This document shows, one piece after another, positions 8,984-17,893 of a DNA stretch of 64,000 bases. How positions within the stretch are numbered: position 1 is the stretch's first letter; the number at the start of each line of letters is the position of its first letter. The stretch is taken from NCBI GenBank assembly GCA_035539175.1, contig DATLIY010000008.1, forward strand, positions 62,001-126,000, written 5' to 3'. The stretch is from Acidisarcina sp. GTDB taxonomy: Bacteria; Acidobacteriota; Terriglobia; Terriglobales; Acidobacteriaceae. The position numbers and the translations under genes are program-made. The notes below the pieces were generated by a model. That model did not search any database. It was given only the letters and a program-made list of their open reading frames with translations, and was not told where the DNA came from.

Positions 8984-9200
8984 AGAACTCTCCCAGGTAC
9001 AAAATATCGGCTTGCCAATGGCTGCAGCTGTCTTTCTCTGAACGCCAGTTTCAAGCTACGAGATCGTCTGGCAACGGGTCGGTGATACCAGTCACAGCTC
9101 CTATAGGGAACAAAAACCGCGAAATTGGGGAGATTGCACCGCAAGAAACATCGCCGGACTGCAGATCCGGCATCCACACCATTCATAACGAGGCGCGAAA

Positions 9201-9737
9201 ATGGCGGAAAAAACGCGGAGACGCGGCTACGTGCAGGGAACGGTCAGGACGAATATCCATAGTGTGGCTGAAGTGGAGCGCTCGTTCGAGGATAGAAGAT
9301 CGTTCGTACAATACCTCTCCGACGCAATTGCCGATTTCACCGGGACCATGGTCTTTGTCGTGCTACATGTCGTCTTCTTTGCGGCATGGTTTGTGGTGAA
9401 CACACACAAGTTTCCGGGAATCCCTCTGTTCGACCCTTACCCGTTTACCTTGTTGAACATGCTGGTATCGGTGGAGGCCGTACTGTTGAGCACCTTCGTG
9501 TTGATGAAACAAAATCGCATGCAGCGCAAGACCGACCATCGGGACCGGTTGAATCTGCAGATCGATCTGCTGGCAGAGACCGAAGTCACGAAGATGCTGC
9601 AATTGCTGCGACTGGTCTGCATCAAGCTCGATATTCAAGAGGCGGTGCAGGATGAGGAGCTTGACGAGATGACACGCGCGACATCGGTCGATCACGTCGC
9701 CCAGCAGATTCGTGAAGCCATGCCGCCTTCCGACTGA
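9201..9737 (+). CDS. DUF1003 membrane protein
   Basis: A 178-residue protein with two transmembrane segments (about residues 48-66 and 80-102). The stretch FDPYPFTLLNMLVSVEA followed by LMKQNRMQRKTDHR is the hallmark of the DUF1003 family. The C-terminal part is charged and helical and probably cytoplasmic. The family's function is unknown. The ATG at 9201 has only a weak purine stretch (GAGGCG) upstream. The nucleoside hydrolase gene follows on the same strand after 83 bases. Confidence 0.9.
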   Translation: MAEKTRRRGYVQGTVRTNIHSVAEVERSFEDRRSFVQYLSDAIADFTGTMVFVVLHVVFFAAWFVVNTHKFPGIPLFDPYPFTLLNMLVSVEAVLLSTFVLMKQNRMQRKTDHRDRLNLQIDLLAETEVTKMLQLLRLVCIKLDIQEAVQDEELDEMTRATSVDHVAQQIREAMPPSD

Positions 9738-9820
9738 GAAAAATAGAGCACGAAGTGCCGCTGTGAGGCTGCCGATGGCACTCTTTCCGCAAGATTGCCA
9801 GGATCGAATAGGATCGTTGC

Positions 9821-10861
9821 ATGCGAATTCCGGGGTATCGGGTGGAGGGAATTGCCTGTCTTTTTCTGCTGCTCCTGGGAGCCGGGAGGATAACGGCCCA
9901 ACCGGGAAACATCGGCCACAGCGGGGTACACTCCGCGCAGACGATAGCGCCACGAGAGAAATTGAAAGTCATCTTCGACACAGATATTGGCGATGACATT
10001 GACGATGCCTTCGCGCTGGCGCTGCTGATCTCCCGGCCAGAGGTAGAGGTGTTGGGCGTGACTACAGCGTGGGGCGACACCGCGCTGCGTGCACGGTTGA
10101 CGGAGCGCTTTCTGGCGAGCGCGGGTAAGGCGGAGATTCCGATCTTCACGGGGCCGAAAACAGTTGAGTCCACGGTCTTCTCCCAGGAGCGTTATGCGCT
10201 GGGCGATGTGCATCCCGCGGCATGGCCCGATGCGATAGCGTTTACGCTCGATGCGATTCGGCGCGATCCGGGAGAGATCACCTTGATAGCCGTTGCGCCC
10301 TTCAGCAATATGGGTGCGTTGATCGATCGGGATCCGGTGACGTTTCGCAAATTGAAGCGGGTGGTCTTGATGGGCGGCTCGATCCATCGCGGCTACGGCG
10401 ACCTGGGCTACTCTACCCACCCCCATCCCACACCGGAATATAACGTCTTCTCCGATGTTGCTTCGTCCAGGAAGCTACTTGCCTCCGGCGTACCTATTTC
10501 GATGATGCCGCTGGATTCGACACAACTGAAGCTCGATGAAGTGAAGCGCGACCTGGTGTTCAGCCATGGGACTCCACTGACGGACGCGCTTACTCTCCTG
10601 TACCACCAGTGGAGCGCTTCGACCGGCACTCCAACGCCTACTCTCTATGACGCCATGGCGGCGGCAGCCGCGATCCGCCCGGAGTTGTGCCCCACGACGC
10701 CGATGCATCTTCGAATTGACGATAAGGGGAACACCATTCCGGAGGCAGGACCAGCAAACGCCGATGTGTGTTTGGAGTCCGACTCGGAGCAGTTCTTTCG
10801 CTTCTACCTGACGAGCATTCTGGCGAACCCGCCCGCAGGAAACGCGAAATCGCCGGACTAG
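9821..10861 (+). CDS. Exported nucleoside hydrolase (inosine-uridine preferring type)
   Basis: A 346-residue protein. A hydrophobic signal sequence covers residues 1-26, so unlike the cytoplasmic enzymes such as RihA-C it should act in the periplasm. The calcium-binding signature DTDIGDDIDDA is at residues 53-63, and VVLMGGS in the middle and the EYNVFSD segment match further active-site parts of the family. It would release bases from nucleosides as a scavenging step. Many acidobacterial and Bacteroidetes homologues are exported in this way. No nucleoside transporter is next to it. Confidence 0.88.
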   Translation: MRIPGYRVEGIACLFLLLLGAGRITAQPGNIGHSGVHSAQTIAPREKLKVIFDTDIGDDIDDAFALALLISRPEVEVLGVTTAWGDTALRARLTERFLASAGKAEIPIFTGPKTVESTVFSQERYALGDVHPAAWPDAIAFTLDAIRRDPGEITLIAVAPFSNMGALIDRDPVTFRKLKRVVLMGGSIHRGYGDLGYSTHPHPTPEYNVFSDVASSRKLLASGVPISMMPLDSTQLKLDEVKRDLVFSHGTPLTDALTLLYHQWSASTGTPTPTLYDAMAAAAAIRPELCPTTPMHLRIDDKGNTIPEAGPANADVCLESDSEQFFRFYLTSILANPPAGNAKSPD

Positions 10862-10905
10862 CAGGCACCGGAAGACTCCACGGGTAAGCTCCGCATGATG
10901 CGACT

Positions 10906-12564
10906 CTAGCGCGCGGAGCCCTCCTGGGGGCGTACTTCAAGGATGCGCATCATCTCCTGATACTGCGTCTCGTTCTTGCTCTTGATCTCATCGAAGCGTT
11001 TGGCCTGCTGCTCGCGGCGGCTGTCTCCGGTGCGTGCATAGAGCTGCAGCAGACTGAAGTTCGCGGTGTAGTTATCGGGACTAATCGCAAGCGCACGGGT
11101 AAGTTGCTTTTCTGCCTCAGGATACTTGTGGGTCTGGACGTAGAGCTGCCCCAGCTCTGCCAGCATCTCAGGCTGATCCGGCTTGAGATCTACGGACTGG
11201 CTGAGTTCGGTGAGTGCATCCTCAAGGCGCCCCTGCTGCCGCGCGATGCGTCCCAGGTAGTAGTGCGCGGTGGCCGCGGTTTTGGGGAATGCGGTTGCCT
11301 GCTTGAGCCAGGGGATCGCAGTATCAAAATCCTTGGCGCGAAAATAGGTGGTGCCGAGCGCGAGGATTCCCGAGGGATTCTGCGGGCGCAGCGCATGATA
11401 TTTCTTCAGGTACGGAAGAGCCAGCGTGGCATCCTGCGCGAAGGCCGAGACGGTGCCCATCGCGTAGTTGTAATCAGGGTTTTCCGGAGCAAGCTGAACG
11501 GCTTCTCCAAACGCCTTGCGCGACTCGGCAAGCAGACCGAGATCGAGGCAGGTCAGTCCAAAGTAGTACGGCAGGCGGGGGTCGCCTGGAGCGATGTCGC
11601 GTGCATGCGCGAGATATCCCAGCGCCCCCTTATCGTCCTTCTGCGAGTGGGCGATGCGGGCGAGATCGACCAGCACGGCAGCGGATGCAGGATCGGCGGC
11701 AAACACGCGCTCGAGCGTATCGCGCGCCTCTCCAAGATTTCCGGCAGATTCCTGCGCCAGGCCGAGCGATCGCTGCCCCTGGAGGGAAAGCGGCGCCCGG
11801 GATGCAGCCGCAGTAAAAAGTTGCACGGCAAGCTCAGAGCGATGCGCGGCTTGCAACACGGGCAAGATCTGGAGGACGTCAGCCTCAGTGAAGTCAGGAT
11901 GCGAGGCCAGCGCACTTGCAGCACGCTCCGATTCTTCCCTGTGCCCGAGAGCGGCGTGGTCCCCGCAGAGTAACGCTAAGGCGCCGGGAACACTCTGCGC
12001 CTGTTGGCTCAGCTTTTCCACGTGGTCGAGGGAGGCTGGATAGTTTTCAGCAAGCATCAGCAATACTGCGGCCTGGTAGTTGGCTTCTGCGTTTGTGGGT
12101 GCAATGGAGAGGGCGCGCTCATAGATGCGCAAGGCCTTGGCCTGCTCCTCTTTGTTATTTGTGGCTTTGAGCATGTAAGCGCGGCCGAGGTTGAGGTAGG
12201 CGCTGGTAAGCCGGGGACTATGACGAATGGCCTGGGCGAAGGCCCGCTCGGCGGCATCCGAGTGGCCTTGCTGAATCTCAACCACGCCGAGGAGGTTTTC
12301 GATACCACCATCCGCGGGATACTGTCTACTGGCCTGTGAGAGCAGGATCCGTGCCCCATCGAGATCTCCGCTCTCGATATGCTTCTGAATATTCAGCAGG
12401 CTGCTTTGGTAGGCAGGGCTGTTGCGCTGCGCCGCGACAGGCGTCGTAAGGATCGCTGGGAGCAGCATCGCCAGGACCGCAACCATGCCACGGAGGCGGA
12501 GGGAACCTTCTCGTATCGCAACTGCGCGAGCGCGGAACACTATCTCTTCGATACTCCTGTCCAC
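10906..12564 (-). CDS. Exported TPR-repeat protein (552 residues)
   Basis: The GTG start at 12564 has GGAAGAG seven bases upstream; an internal ATG at 12486 directly before the hydrophobic segment has no good ribosome binding site. The long basic N-terminus leads into a hydrophobic signal ending in AAQ (near residue 46). The rest is a helical solenoid of about 11-13 tetratricopeptide repeats (for example AYLNLGRAYML, PYYFGLTCLDLG, AHYYLGRIARQQG, MLAELGQLYVQ). It probably acts as a periplasmic or surface scaffold. It is divergent from a second TPR gene only 16 bases away and near an Oar-like receptor and CRTAC1 gene. Confidence 0.85.
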   Translation of the reverse strand: MDRSIEEIVFRARAVAIREGSLRLRGMVAVLAMLLPAILTTPVAAQRNSPAYQSSLLNIQKHIESGDLDGARILLSQASRQYPADGGIENLLGVVEIQQGHSDAAERAFAQAIRHSPRLTSAYLNLGRAYMLKATNNKEEQAKALRIYERALSIAPTNAEANYQAAVLLMLAENYPASLDHVEKLSQQAQSVPGALALLCGDHAALGHREESERAASALASHPDFTEADVLQILPVLQAAHRSELAVQLFTAAASRAPLSLQGQRSLGLAQESAGNLGEARDTLERVFAADPASAAVLVDLARIAHSQKDDKGALGYLAHARDIAPGDPRLPYYFGLTCLDLGLLAESRKAFGEAVQLAPENPDYNYAMGTVSAFAQDATLALPYLKKYHALRPQNPSGILALGTTYFRAKDFDTAIPWLKQATAFPKTAATAHYYLGRIARQQGRLEDALTELSQSVDLKPDQPEMLAELGQLYVQTHKYPEAEKQLTRALAISPDNYTANFSLLQLYARTGDSRREQQAKRFDEIKSKNETQYQEMMRILEVRPQEGSAR

Positions 12565-12580
12565 TACACTACTCTTCCAT

Positions 12581-13618
12581 ATGCCGCAGAATATCAGGAC
12601 GCGACGGAGGTGGTTGCTGTTGCTGCTACTCGTCTTGCGCGCCAGCGGAAACGCGCATAGCCAGGCCGCTGCTGGCAGCTACTCTCCTGAAAGCTACGCA
12701 GCGGGCAACACTCCTGAAGCAGCGTCGTCTCCCATTGCAACGCTGGGGCTGCCCGCAGCCGAGGCTGCAGAGTTACGCCAGGCGATCGAAGCCCACGATT
12801 ACACGGCGGCGGAACGACTCCTGCTGAAGGAGATCAACCCTGATCCGCACTCGCTGCGCGCAGGACGCCTGCTCGCGTTCGCGGGACGTGTCTATTTTTT
12901 GAACAACGACTACCTGAACGCCGCGATCGCGTGGAAGAAGGCGGAGGCAATCGCTCCTCTCGATCCTTCGGCACGCTTCTCACTCGCAATGGCTTACATC
13001 AAAATGGGTCATGCAGATTGGGCGCGCCCCGTGCTGGAAACGCTGGCTGCGGAGCAACCGAAGCAGGCACTCTATCCCTATTGGCTGGGCCGCCTGGATT
13101 ACGACGCACAACATTACGAAACAGCCATTGTTCACTTTCAGCAAGCGTTAGCCATCGATCCCGGGATGGCGCGTGCTTACGACAATCTAGGACTCTGCTA
13201 CTTCTATCAGAACCACAACACTCTGGCGATCGAGAGCTACACCAAAGCGATCCAGCTAGAAGAGAAGACGGCACACCCTTCGGCATGGTCGCACCTGAAC
13301 CTGGCAATCGCGCTGCAATTTTTGAACCGCCTGGACGAAGCGGAAGCGCAATTGCGAAAGGCTTTGCAGATCGATCCCCGGCTGGCGCAGGCGCATTATC
13401 AGATGGGGACTCTGCAGGAAGCGCAGGATCATATGGACAGCGCGGTGGCCTCGCTCAAGGAGGCTTCGCGACTGGATGCGGCCTATGCCGAGCCTCACTA
13501 TGCGCTGGCTCGCATCTACCGCAGGCAAGGACAGAAGACCCTGGCGCAGTCGGAAGTTGATACCTACCTGCGCCTTCGCGGAGCGGCCCATCCGGCGGCT
13601 GATCCGCAGGTGCATTGA
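12581..13618 (+). CDS. Exported TPR-repeat protein paired with Oar-like receptor
   Basis: The ATG at 12581 opens a clear signal peptide with RTRRR, a leucine run and a cleavage region near NAHSQ; longer in-frame starts back to 12422 lie inside the divergent gene. The 345-residue product carries about seven TPR units, including YPYWLGRLDYDAQHYETAI and AYDNLGLCYFYQ. The C-terminal end, PHYALARIYRRQGQ, is nearly the same as PHYLLARIYRRQGK in the TPR protein at 32129-33145, which likewise sits beside an Oar-like receptor. A shared role with the receptor is inference. No Shine-Dalgarno sequence is seen in the 16 bases upstream. Confidence 0.82.
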   Translation: MPQNIRTRRRWLLLLLLVLRASGNAHSQAAAGSYSPESYAAGNTPEAASSPIATLGLPAAEAAELRQAIEAHDYTAAERLLLKEINPDPHSLRAGRLLAFAGRVYFLNNDYLNAAIAWKKAEAIAPLDPSARFSLAMAYIKMGHADWARPVLETLAAEQPKQALYPYWLGRLDYDAQHYETAIVHFQQALAIDPGMARAYDNLGLCYFYQNHNTLAIESYTKAIQLEEKTAHPSAWSHLNLAIALQFLNRLDEAEAQLRKALQIDPRLAQAHYQMGTLQEAQDHMDSAVASLKEASRLDAAYAEPHYALARIYRRQGQKTLAQSEVDTYLRLRGAAHPAADPQVH

Positions 13619-13689
13619 AGCATTTTTCTGCAGAACAGCGGGTGATAGAGAATCGCGTTGCGGTCCATGCAAAGCAGTACTACGCCAAA

Positions 13690-13726
13690 AACCTCACCCG
13701 GCCAGGAGTACTGGCCGGGTGAGGTT
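13690..13726 (-). terminator. Intrinsic terminator of the first Oar-like receptor
   Basis: A perfect 15-base inverted repeat (AACCTCACCCGGCCA, 13690-13704, and its complement at 13712-13726) with a seven-base loop. On the minus strand it runs into TTTTT then GGCG. It stands 18 bases past the receptor stop codon and can also serve the convergent TPR gene. Confidence 0.88.
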
Positions 13727-13743
13727 ACAGACATGCTGGAAAG

Positions 13744-16700
13744 CTAGAACTCCAGGCGTGCGGCAAATTGAATAGTTCGCGGTGCGGTTACGGTCTTATT
13801 CCACTTACCGAAGTCGGTGGCTCCAGCGCTGGTATTGAATGCATACCCGACGCCGCCGAAGTTGCCGCCCTGGTTGACGAAGTAGTGATTGTTGAAGGCG
13901 TTAAAGAAGTTGGCGCGGAACTGGAAGTTCACCTTCTCGGTAATCCGCGTGTTTTTCGTGAGCGACATATCCAGGTTCTGGTAAGCGGGACCATAGATCG
14001 TGGTAACGACTGCGCCGGTACCCGTATAGCCGAACTTGGGATTCTGATTGGCTTGGCTGAAGATCGACTCGAAAGCATCGGGGTTGATGTATTGGCCGCC
14101 ACTCTTAAGCGGATTAAAGCCATTGCGGCCATGCAGAAGGACATGCGCTCCTGGAAGAATTCCGGGAATGCAACCCTCGCGGAATTGCGGAACTACGTTG
14201 CAGTTGGATGCGCCGAAGGCGAAGGGAATGCCGTAGTTGTAGCTCCAGATCGGGCTGACCTGCCATCCGCCAACGAAGGTGTTGGTAAATCCCCCACTGT
14301 TGAGATACCTCTTGTTGAGCCCAAAGGGAAGATCGTAGACCACCGCGATGGTGGTATTGAACGGCACATTATCTGCAGCGATGGCACGCTGGCGTTTGAG
14401 GTTGAAGGGTGAGATGACGCCCGTACCAGCCGAGCCGACTGTATTTGTAGCCTGCACGGTGTCCGATCCATTGGTGTAAAGGCGCGAGTAGGTGAAGGAG
14501 CCCAGCACATACAGACCATTCCGCATGTGCCGTTCTACTCGTCCCTGCAGGGACTGGTAGATGGAGTTGCCGTGCCCCTCATTCAGCCCTGTGAGCCTGG
14601 AGCAATACTGCGGGAAGGGCAATAACGCCTGGGCTACGGTGGCTCCGCAACTGCTGACCTGCTGAACCCAACCGGGATATGGGATCGGCACGCCATCCAC
14701 CATGGTGTCGTTCGGGCCGAACTTATCCGTCAATTTCGAGGAAAGTCCGTCCGCCGAAGTAAATGCCTGGATGTTCGAGCTAAAGGGATTCAACACGTTG
14801 ATCGGGTTGTTTTGCGATGGCAGGTGAGTGCCCTTCGTCCCCACATACGAGACGCCGACAAAGAAATTCTGCGGCAGTTCCCGCTCAACCGTGAAGTTCC
14901 ACTGCGACGAGTACGGGCGCTTATTTCCGTCAGCGGGACGATAGAGCGGCGATTGGCCGTTATCGAAGCTGCTGGAAATATTCGATGTAGTCGCCGGAGT
15001 TGGGAAGCCTCCAGAGAGATACATGGCAGGGGTATTCGTTTTGCCCTGACCATTGCTTACCTCGCTGATGGTGTCACTGAGATTAAAGCCATCGAGGCTC
15101 ATGCCACCGCCCCATCCGGGGTAGAACGCCTGGCCGAAGTAGATGCCATAGCCCGCGCGAAGCACCGTCTTGCTGTCCACCGAGTAGGCGACACCGACAC
15201 GAGGCGCCCAGTCGTAGTGTTGCTCTTCCGGGTAGCGTTTGCCATAGCTGGCAGTGCCATACTTCTTCCCGGCAAAGGCAAGTCTTCCCTTCAGCGGGCC
15301 ATTTGGTCCAATCGCGCCATCGTTCGGACCATTGGGATCGAAGAAGGAGAGGTGATCGCTCTTTTCGTAGGAGGGACTGATGGTATCCCAGCGCACTCCA
15401 TAACTTAGAGTGAGCTTGGGGTTGAGGCGCCAGCTATCGCCGACATGGAAGGCCCAACCAATCTGACGCGGATAGCGATTGGGGACATTGAGGAACTGGA
15501 CGTTTGCACTGCTAACGGCGCCGAGGTAGAAACTGGCAATAGAATTCCCTGAATTGACGCCGGAGATGCCGGTTGTATCCGGACTGAACGAGAAGCTTCC
15601 GCCCTGACCGCCTGCACTATGGATATTGCCACCCGCATTGCGCCACTCGATACCCGCCTTGAGCGTGTGCGTGCCGATGACGCGCGAGAGGACATCATTG
15701 ATGGCATAGGTTGGACGCGTGGTGATCTGGCTAGGCCCGTTCGTGCTTCCAAGCTGGTTAAATCCGCTGAAGGTGAATGTCGGCAGATACTTCGTATTTG
15801 CGACACCGCTGACCGAGGGCAGATTCGCGCCCTGATTCAGCGAATAGTAACCTTCGTTGCGGTTGAGATAGCCGATCGTGAAATGGTTCGTCATGACCGG
15901 GGAGAACATGTGCTCCCAGTTTCCGCGCTCAATAGGCGAGTTTTCCGGACTGGCGGGAACCGCATCCGAGATGGCCTTGGGCAGATTAGTCGCCAGATTC
16001 GGTGCAGAGTACTGCCGCCAGAAGGTGTAGTAGAAGTGATCGCTGCTGCCGAGGCTGAAGTCAATGCGGAACATGTACACATTGTCCGTACTGACAAGCG
16101 AACCCTGGCCGGCGTGGGGAACGAGATAGTTGTTGGTCTCGTTGTTGTTGGTGGGCGTTGGTAATTGCGCCATCCAAGCCTTGGCAATGGGATCCTCGAG
16201 CGCGGGATCAATCATGTTGTTGGGAAACGGCAATCCTGTCTTGGGGTTGTAGATAGGGATCACCTTGCCCTGGGCGTCGGTGAAGTTGCTGAAGTCGCCG
16301 TTGCGCGCCTTGAGAGAAGGAATGGACAGCGTCGGTGGATTGGAGGAACCATGAACCTTGATAGCCTCCCAGTTGAAGTAGAAGTAGCTCTTCATTCTGG
16401 AATTCTGACCATGAAGATGCGGAAGCAGGATGGGGCCGCCAAGGTTGGCGCCGTAGTTGTTTTCCTTATCCGCGCTGGCCTTTTGCTTGTAAGGTGTACC
16501 GAACGGAGTGGCATTGAGGGCATCGTTACGGAGAAATTCGAACGCCGCGCCGTGAAATTGTTCGCCGCCTCCCTTGCTGACAACAATCAGTTGGCCAGAG
16601 GTCGTAGAGCCATACTGCGGATCATAGTTCGCCGAGAGCACTTTGACTTCGCTGACCATATCCGGCGACATCTGGAAGTCGCCTTGCAGGCTGACCATGC

Positions 16701-17328
16701 CGCTCTGGTTCATATAGCCTTCGGTCATCGTCGCGCCATCTAGCAGCGCTTCGTCGCCGGTTACGATGCCGCCGTTGACACGGGAGTTGAAGGCGTTGCC
16801 GCTTCCACCGGTGCTTACACCGGGCATCATAGTGGCAAGGCTGATGGAGGAACGAGGCGCGCCGGCAACTGTCAGCGGCATGTCGTTCAGGGTCTCGGGA
16901 GAGATACCTCCCTCAATGGTAGGGTTGTCGTAGTTGATAAGCGAAGTATCACCCGTGACCGTGACGGTCTGGGACTCGGCTCCTACCGTAAGATGGACAT
17001 CGACGCGGGCCGACTGGTTGATGGAGAGCACAAGTCCTTGCTGAACACTGGACTCGAATCCCTTTGCCGAAACGCTGAGGTTATAGGTTCCGGGAGTGAG
17101 GTTCGGGAAGGTGTATTGACCTGCGCCATCGGATACATAGTTCGAGGTGAACCCGGTAGCTGCATTGGTAAGAGACAATTTGGCATCCGGGATAGCTGCG
17201 TTGGATGGATCCGTCACGGTACCGCTTAGCGAGGCATTCGTACTCTGGCCGTAACTCTGGCTTGCCGTCAACAGGCACATCCCAAGAAATAACAGCAACA
17301 GACAGCTCATGACTTTACTGTTTGTCAT
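13744..17328 (-). CDS. Oar-like TonB-dependent receptor 1 with carboxypeptidase-regulatory domain
   Basis: An 1,194-residue protein. Signal peptide at residues 1-27; carboxypeptidase-regulatory (Ig-like) domain about 30-115 with SLSGTVTDPSNAAIPDA and PNLTPGTYNLSVSAKGF; plug region about 130-270; long barrel ending in the aromatic terminal segment QFAARLEF. The segment DPQYGSTTSGQLIVVSKGGG is typical of this acidobacterial family. Such receptors are thought to import large or polymeric substrates, often oligosaccharides, using TonB energy, but the ligand here is unknown. A strong terminator follows. A leader hairpin and a LacI-like operator lie upstream. The TPR and CRTAC1 genes flank it. Confidence 0.92.
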   Translation of the reverse strand: MTNSKVMSCLLLLFLGMCLLTASQSYGQSTNASLSGTVTDPSNAAIPDAKLSLTNAATGFTSNYVSDGAGQYTFPNLTPGTYNLSVSAKGFESSVQQGLVLSINQSARVDVHLTVGAESQTVTVTGDTSLINYDNPTIEGGISPETLNDMPLTVAGAPRSSISLATMMPGVSTGGSGNAFNSRVNGGIVTGDEALLDGATMTEGYMNQSGMVSLQGDFQMSPDMVSEVKVLSANYDPQYGSTTSGQLIVVSKGGGEQFHGAAFEFLRNDALNATPFGTPYKQKASADKENNYGANLGGPILLPHLHGQNSRMKSYFYFNWEAIKVHGSSNPPTLSIPSLKARNGDFSNFTDAQGKVIPIYNPKTGLPFPNNMIDPALEDPIAKAWMAQLPTPTNNNETNNYLVPHAGQGSLVSTDNVYMFRIDFSLGSSDHFYYTFWRQYSAPNLATNLPKAISDAVPASPENSPIERGNWEHMFSPVMTNHFTIGYLNRNEGYYSLNQGANLPSVSGVANTKYLPTFTFSGFNQLGSTNGPSQITTRPTYAINDVLSRVIGTHTLKAGIEWRNAGGNIHSAGGQGGSFSFSPDTTGISGVNSGNSIASFYLGAVSSANVQFLNVPNRYPRQIGWAFHVGDSWRLNPKLTLSYGVRWDTISPSYEKSDHLSFFDPNGPNDGAIGPNGPLKGRLAFAGKKYGTASYGKRYPEEQHYDWAPRVGVAYSVDSKTVLRAGYGIYFGQAFYPGWGGGMSLDGFNLSDTISEVSNGQGKTNTPAMYLSGGFPTPATTSNISSSFDNGQSPLYRPADGNKRPYSSQWNFTVERELPQNFFVGVSYVGTKGTHLPSQNNPINVLNPFSSNIQAFTSADGLSSKLTDKFGPNDTMVDGVPIPYPGWVQQVSSCGATVAQALLPFPQYCSRLTGLNEGHGNSIYQSLQGRVERHMRNGLYVLGSFTYSRLYTNGSDTVQATNTVGSAGTGVISPFNLKRQRAIAADNVPFNTTIAVVYDLPFGLNKRYLNSGGFTNTFVGGWQVSPIWSYNYGIPFAFGASNCNVVPQFREGCIPGILPGAHVLLHGRNGFNPLKSGGQYINPDAFESIFSQANQNPKFGYTGTGAVVTTIYGPAYQNLDMSLTKNTRITEKVNFQFRANFFNAFNNHYFVNQGGNFGGVGYAFNTSAGATDFGKWNKTVTAPRTIQFAARLEF

Positions 17329-17368
17329 AGCTTTTCCTCTTATTTTCGTGTTCGGCTTCGTTGATCCT

Positions 17369-17390
17369 CCAACTCCACGAATGGAGTTGG
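17369..17390 (-). promoter_or_regulatory. Hairpin in the leader of the Oar-like receptor 1 mRNA
   Basis: CCAACTCCA and TGGAGTTGG form a perfect nine-base stem with the tetraloop CGAA on the plus strand (TTCG on the receptor mRNA, a very stable loop sequence). It lies about 40 bases before the receptor start codon. An RNA-stabilising or translational role is inferred. Confidence 0.5.
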
Positions 17391-17545
17391 CCTCACTGCC
17401 TTCCAGTCATTGATTTCAAGATGATCCCTCGCTAAACGGAGGGTAGAGGTAGAGGGACGCACCTGGAAAATGTTTCCTGGATTTGGAACTTTCTCCTTCG
17501 ACTTGTGAGATCTGAACAGAAACTAAACGGCCGAATTAACCCTGA

Positions 17546-17558
17546 GTAAATCGTTTAC
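17546..17558. promoter_or_regulatory. LacI-family-like operator
   Basis: GTAAA-TCG-TTTAC is a perfect five-base inverted repeat with the central CG step common in LacI/CcpA-type operators. It sits in the spacer between the receptor and CRTAC1 genes. No LacI-family gene is in the window, so the regulator would be encoded elsewhere. Confidence 0.4.
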
Positions 17559-17893
17559 AGAATCTAGCTCCCGTTTTGAACAACGCGCAATAGCAAACTT
17601 TTGATGGAGCCCAAATTCGTACCAGAGTTCTACGTCTAGCCACCTGGAAATCCATCCCGGCCGGATGCGTCGACCTGTAACCTATTTAGTTATTAGCGCG
17701 TTATACCTTGAAACGCCGACTGCGCGACTCGTAGGCCACTTGAAGCTTCGCATCGTGGAGGAGTTGGCCTCGCTGTGGGATACTCGAAGCGAAAGCGAAA
17801 CCGGGCGTCCGCGCGATCCGAGGCCCGATGGGAGTGGTTGGCGATTGCCGCTGCGGCGCGTTCTGGCCGCATACCCGGTTTTTGGGAGAGCTG

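Larger units (their letters stand above)
17329..17893. promoter_or_regulatory. Divergent control region between Oar-like receptor 1 and CRTAC1 gene
   Basis: A 565-base non-coding stretch. It holds the leader hairpin at 17369, the palindrome GTAAATCGTTTAC at 17546-17558, which looks like a LacI-family operator, and two copies of GGAGTTGGCCTC (17383 and 17760). The centre is AT-richer than the flanks. No small gene is supported. Confidence 0.45.

Noticed and set aside
9692-10426. A 244-codon minus-strand frame across the nucleoside hydrolase gene.
   Set aside because: It overlaps the conserved DTDIGDDIDDA coding part and has no family match.
11104-11973. A 289-codon plus-strand frame within the TPR gene.
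   Set aside because: The periodic TPR sequence of the minus strand explains the region; this frame gives Leu/Arg-rich text without repeats of its own.
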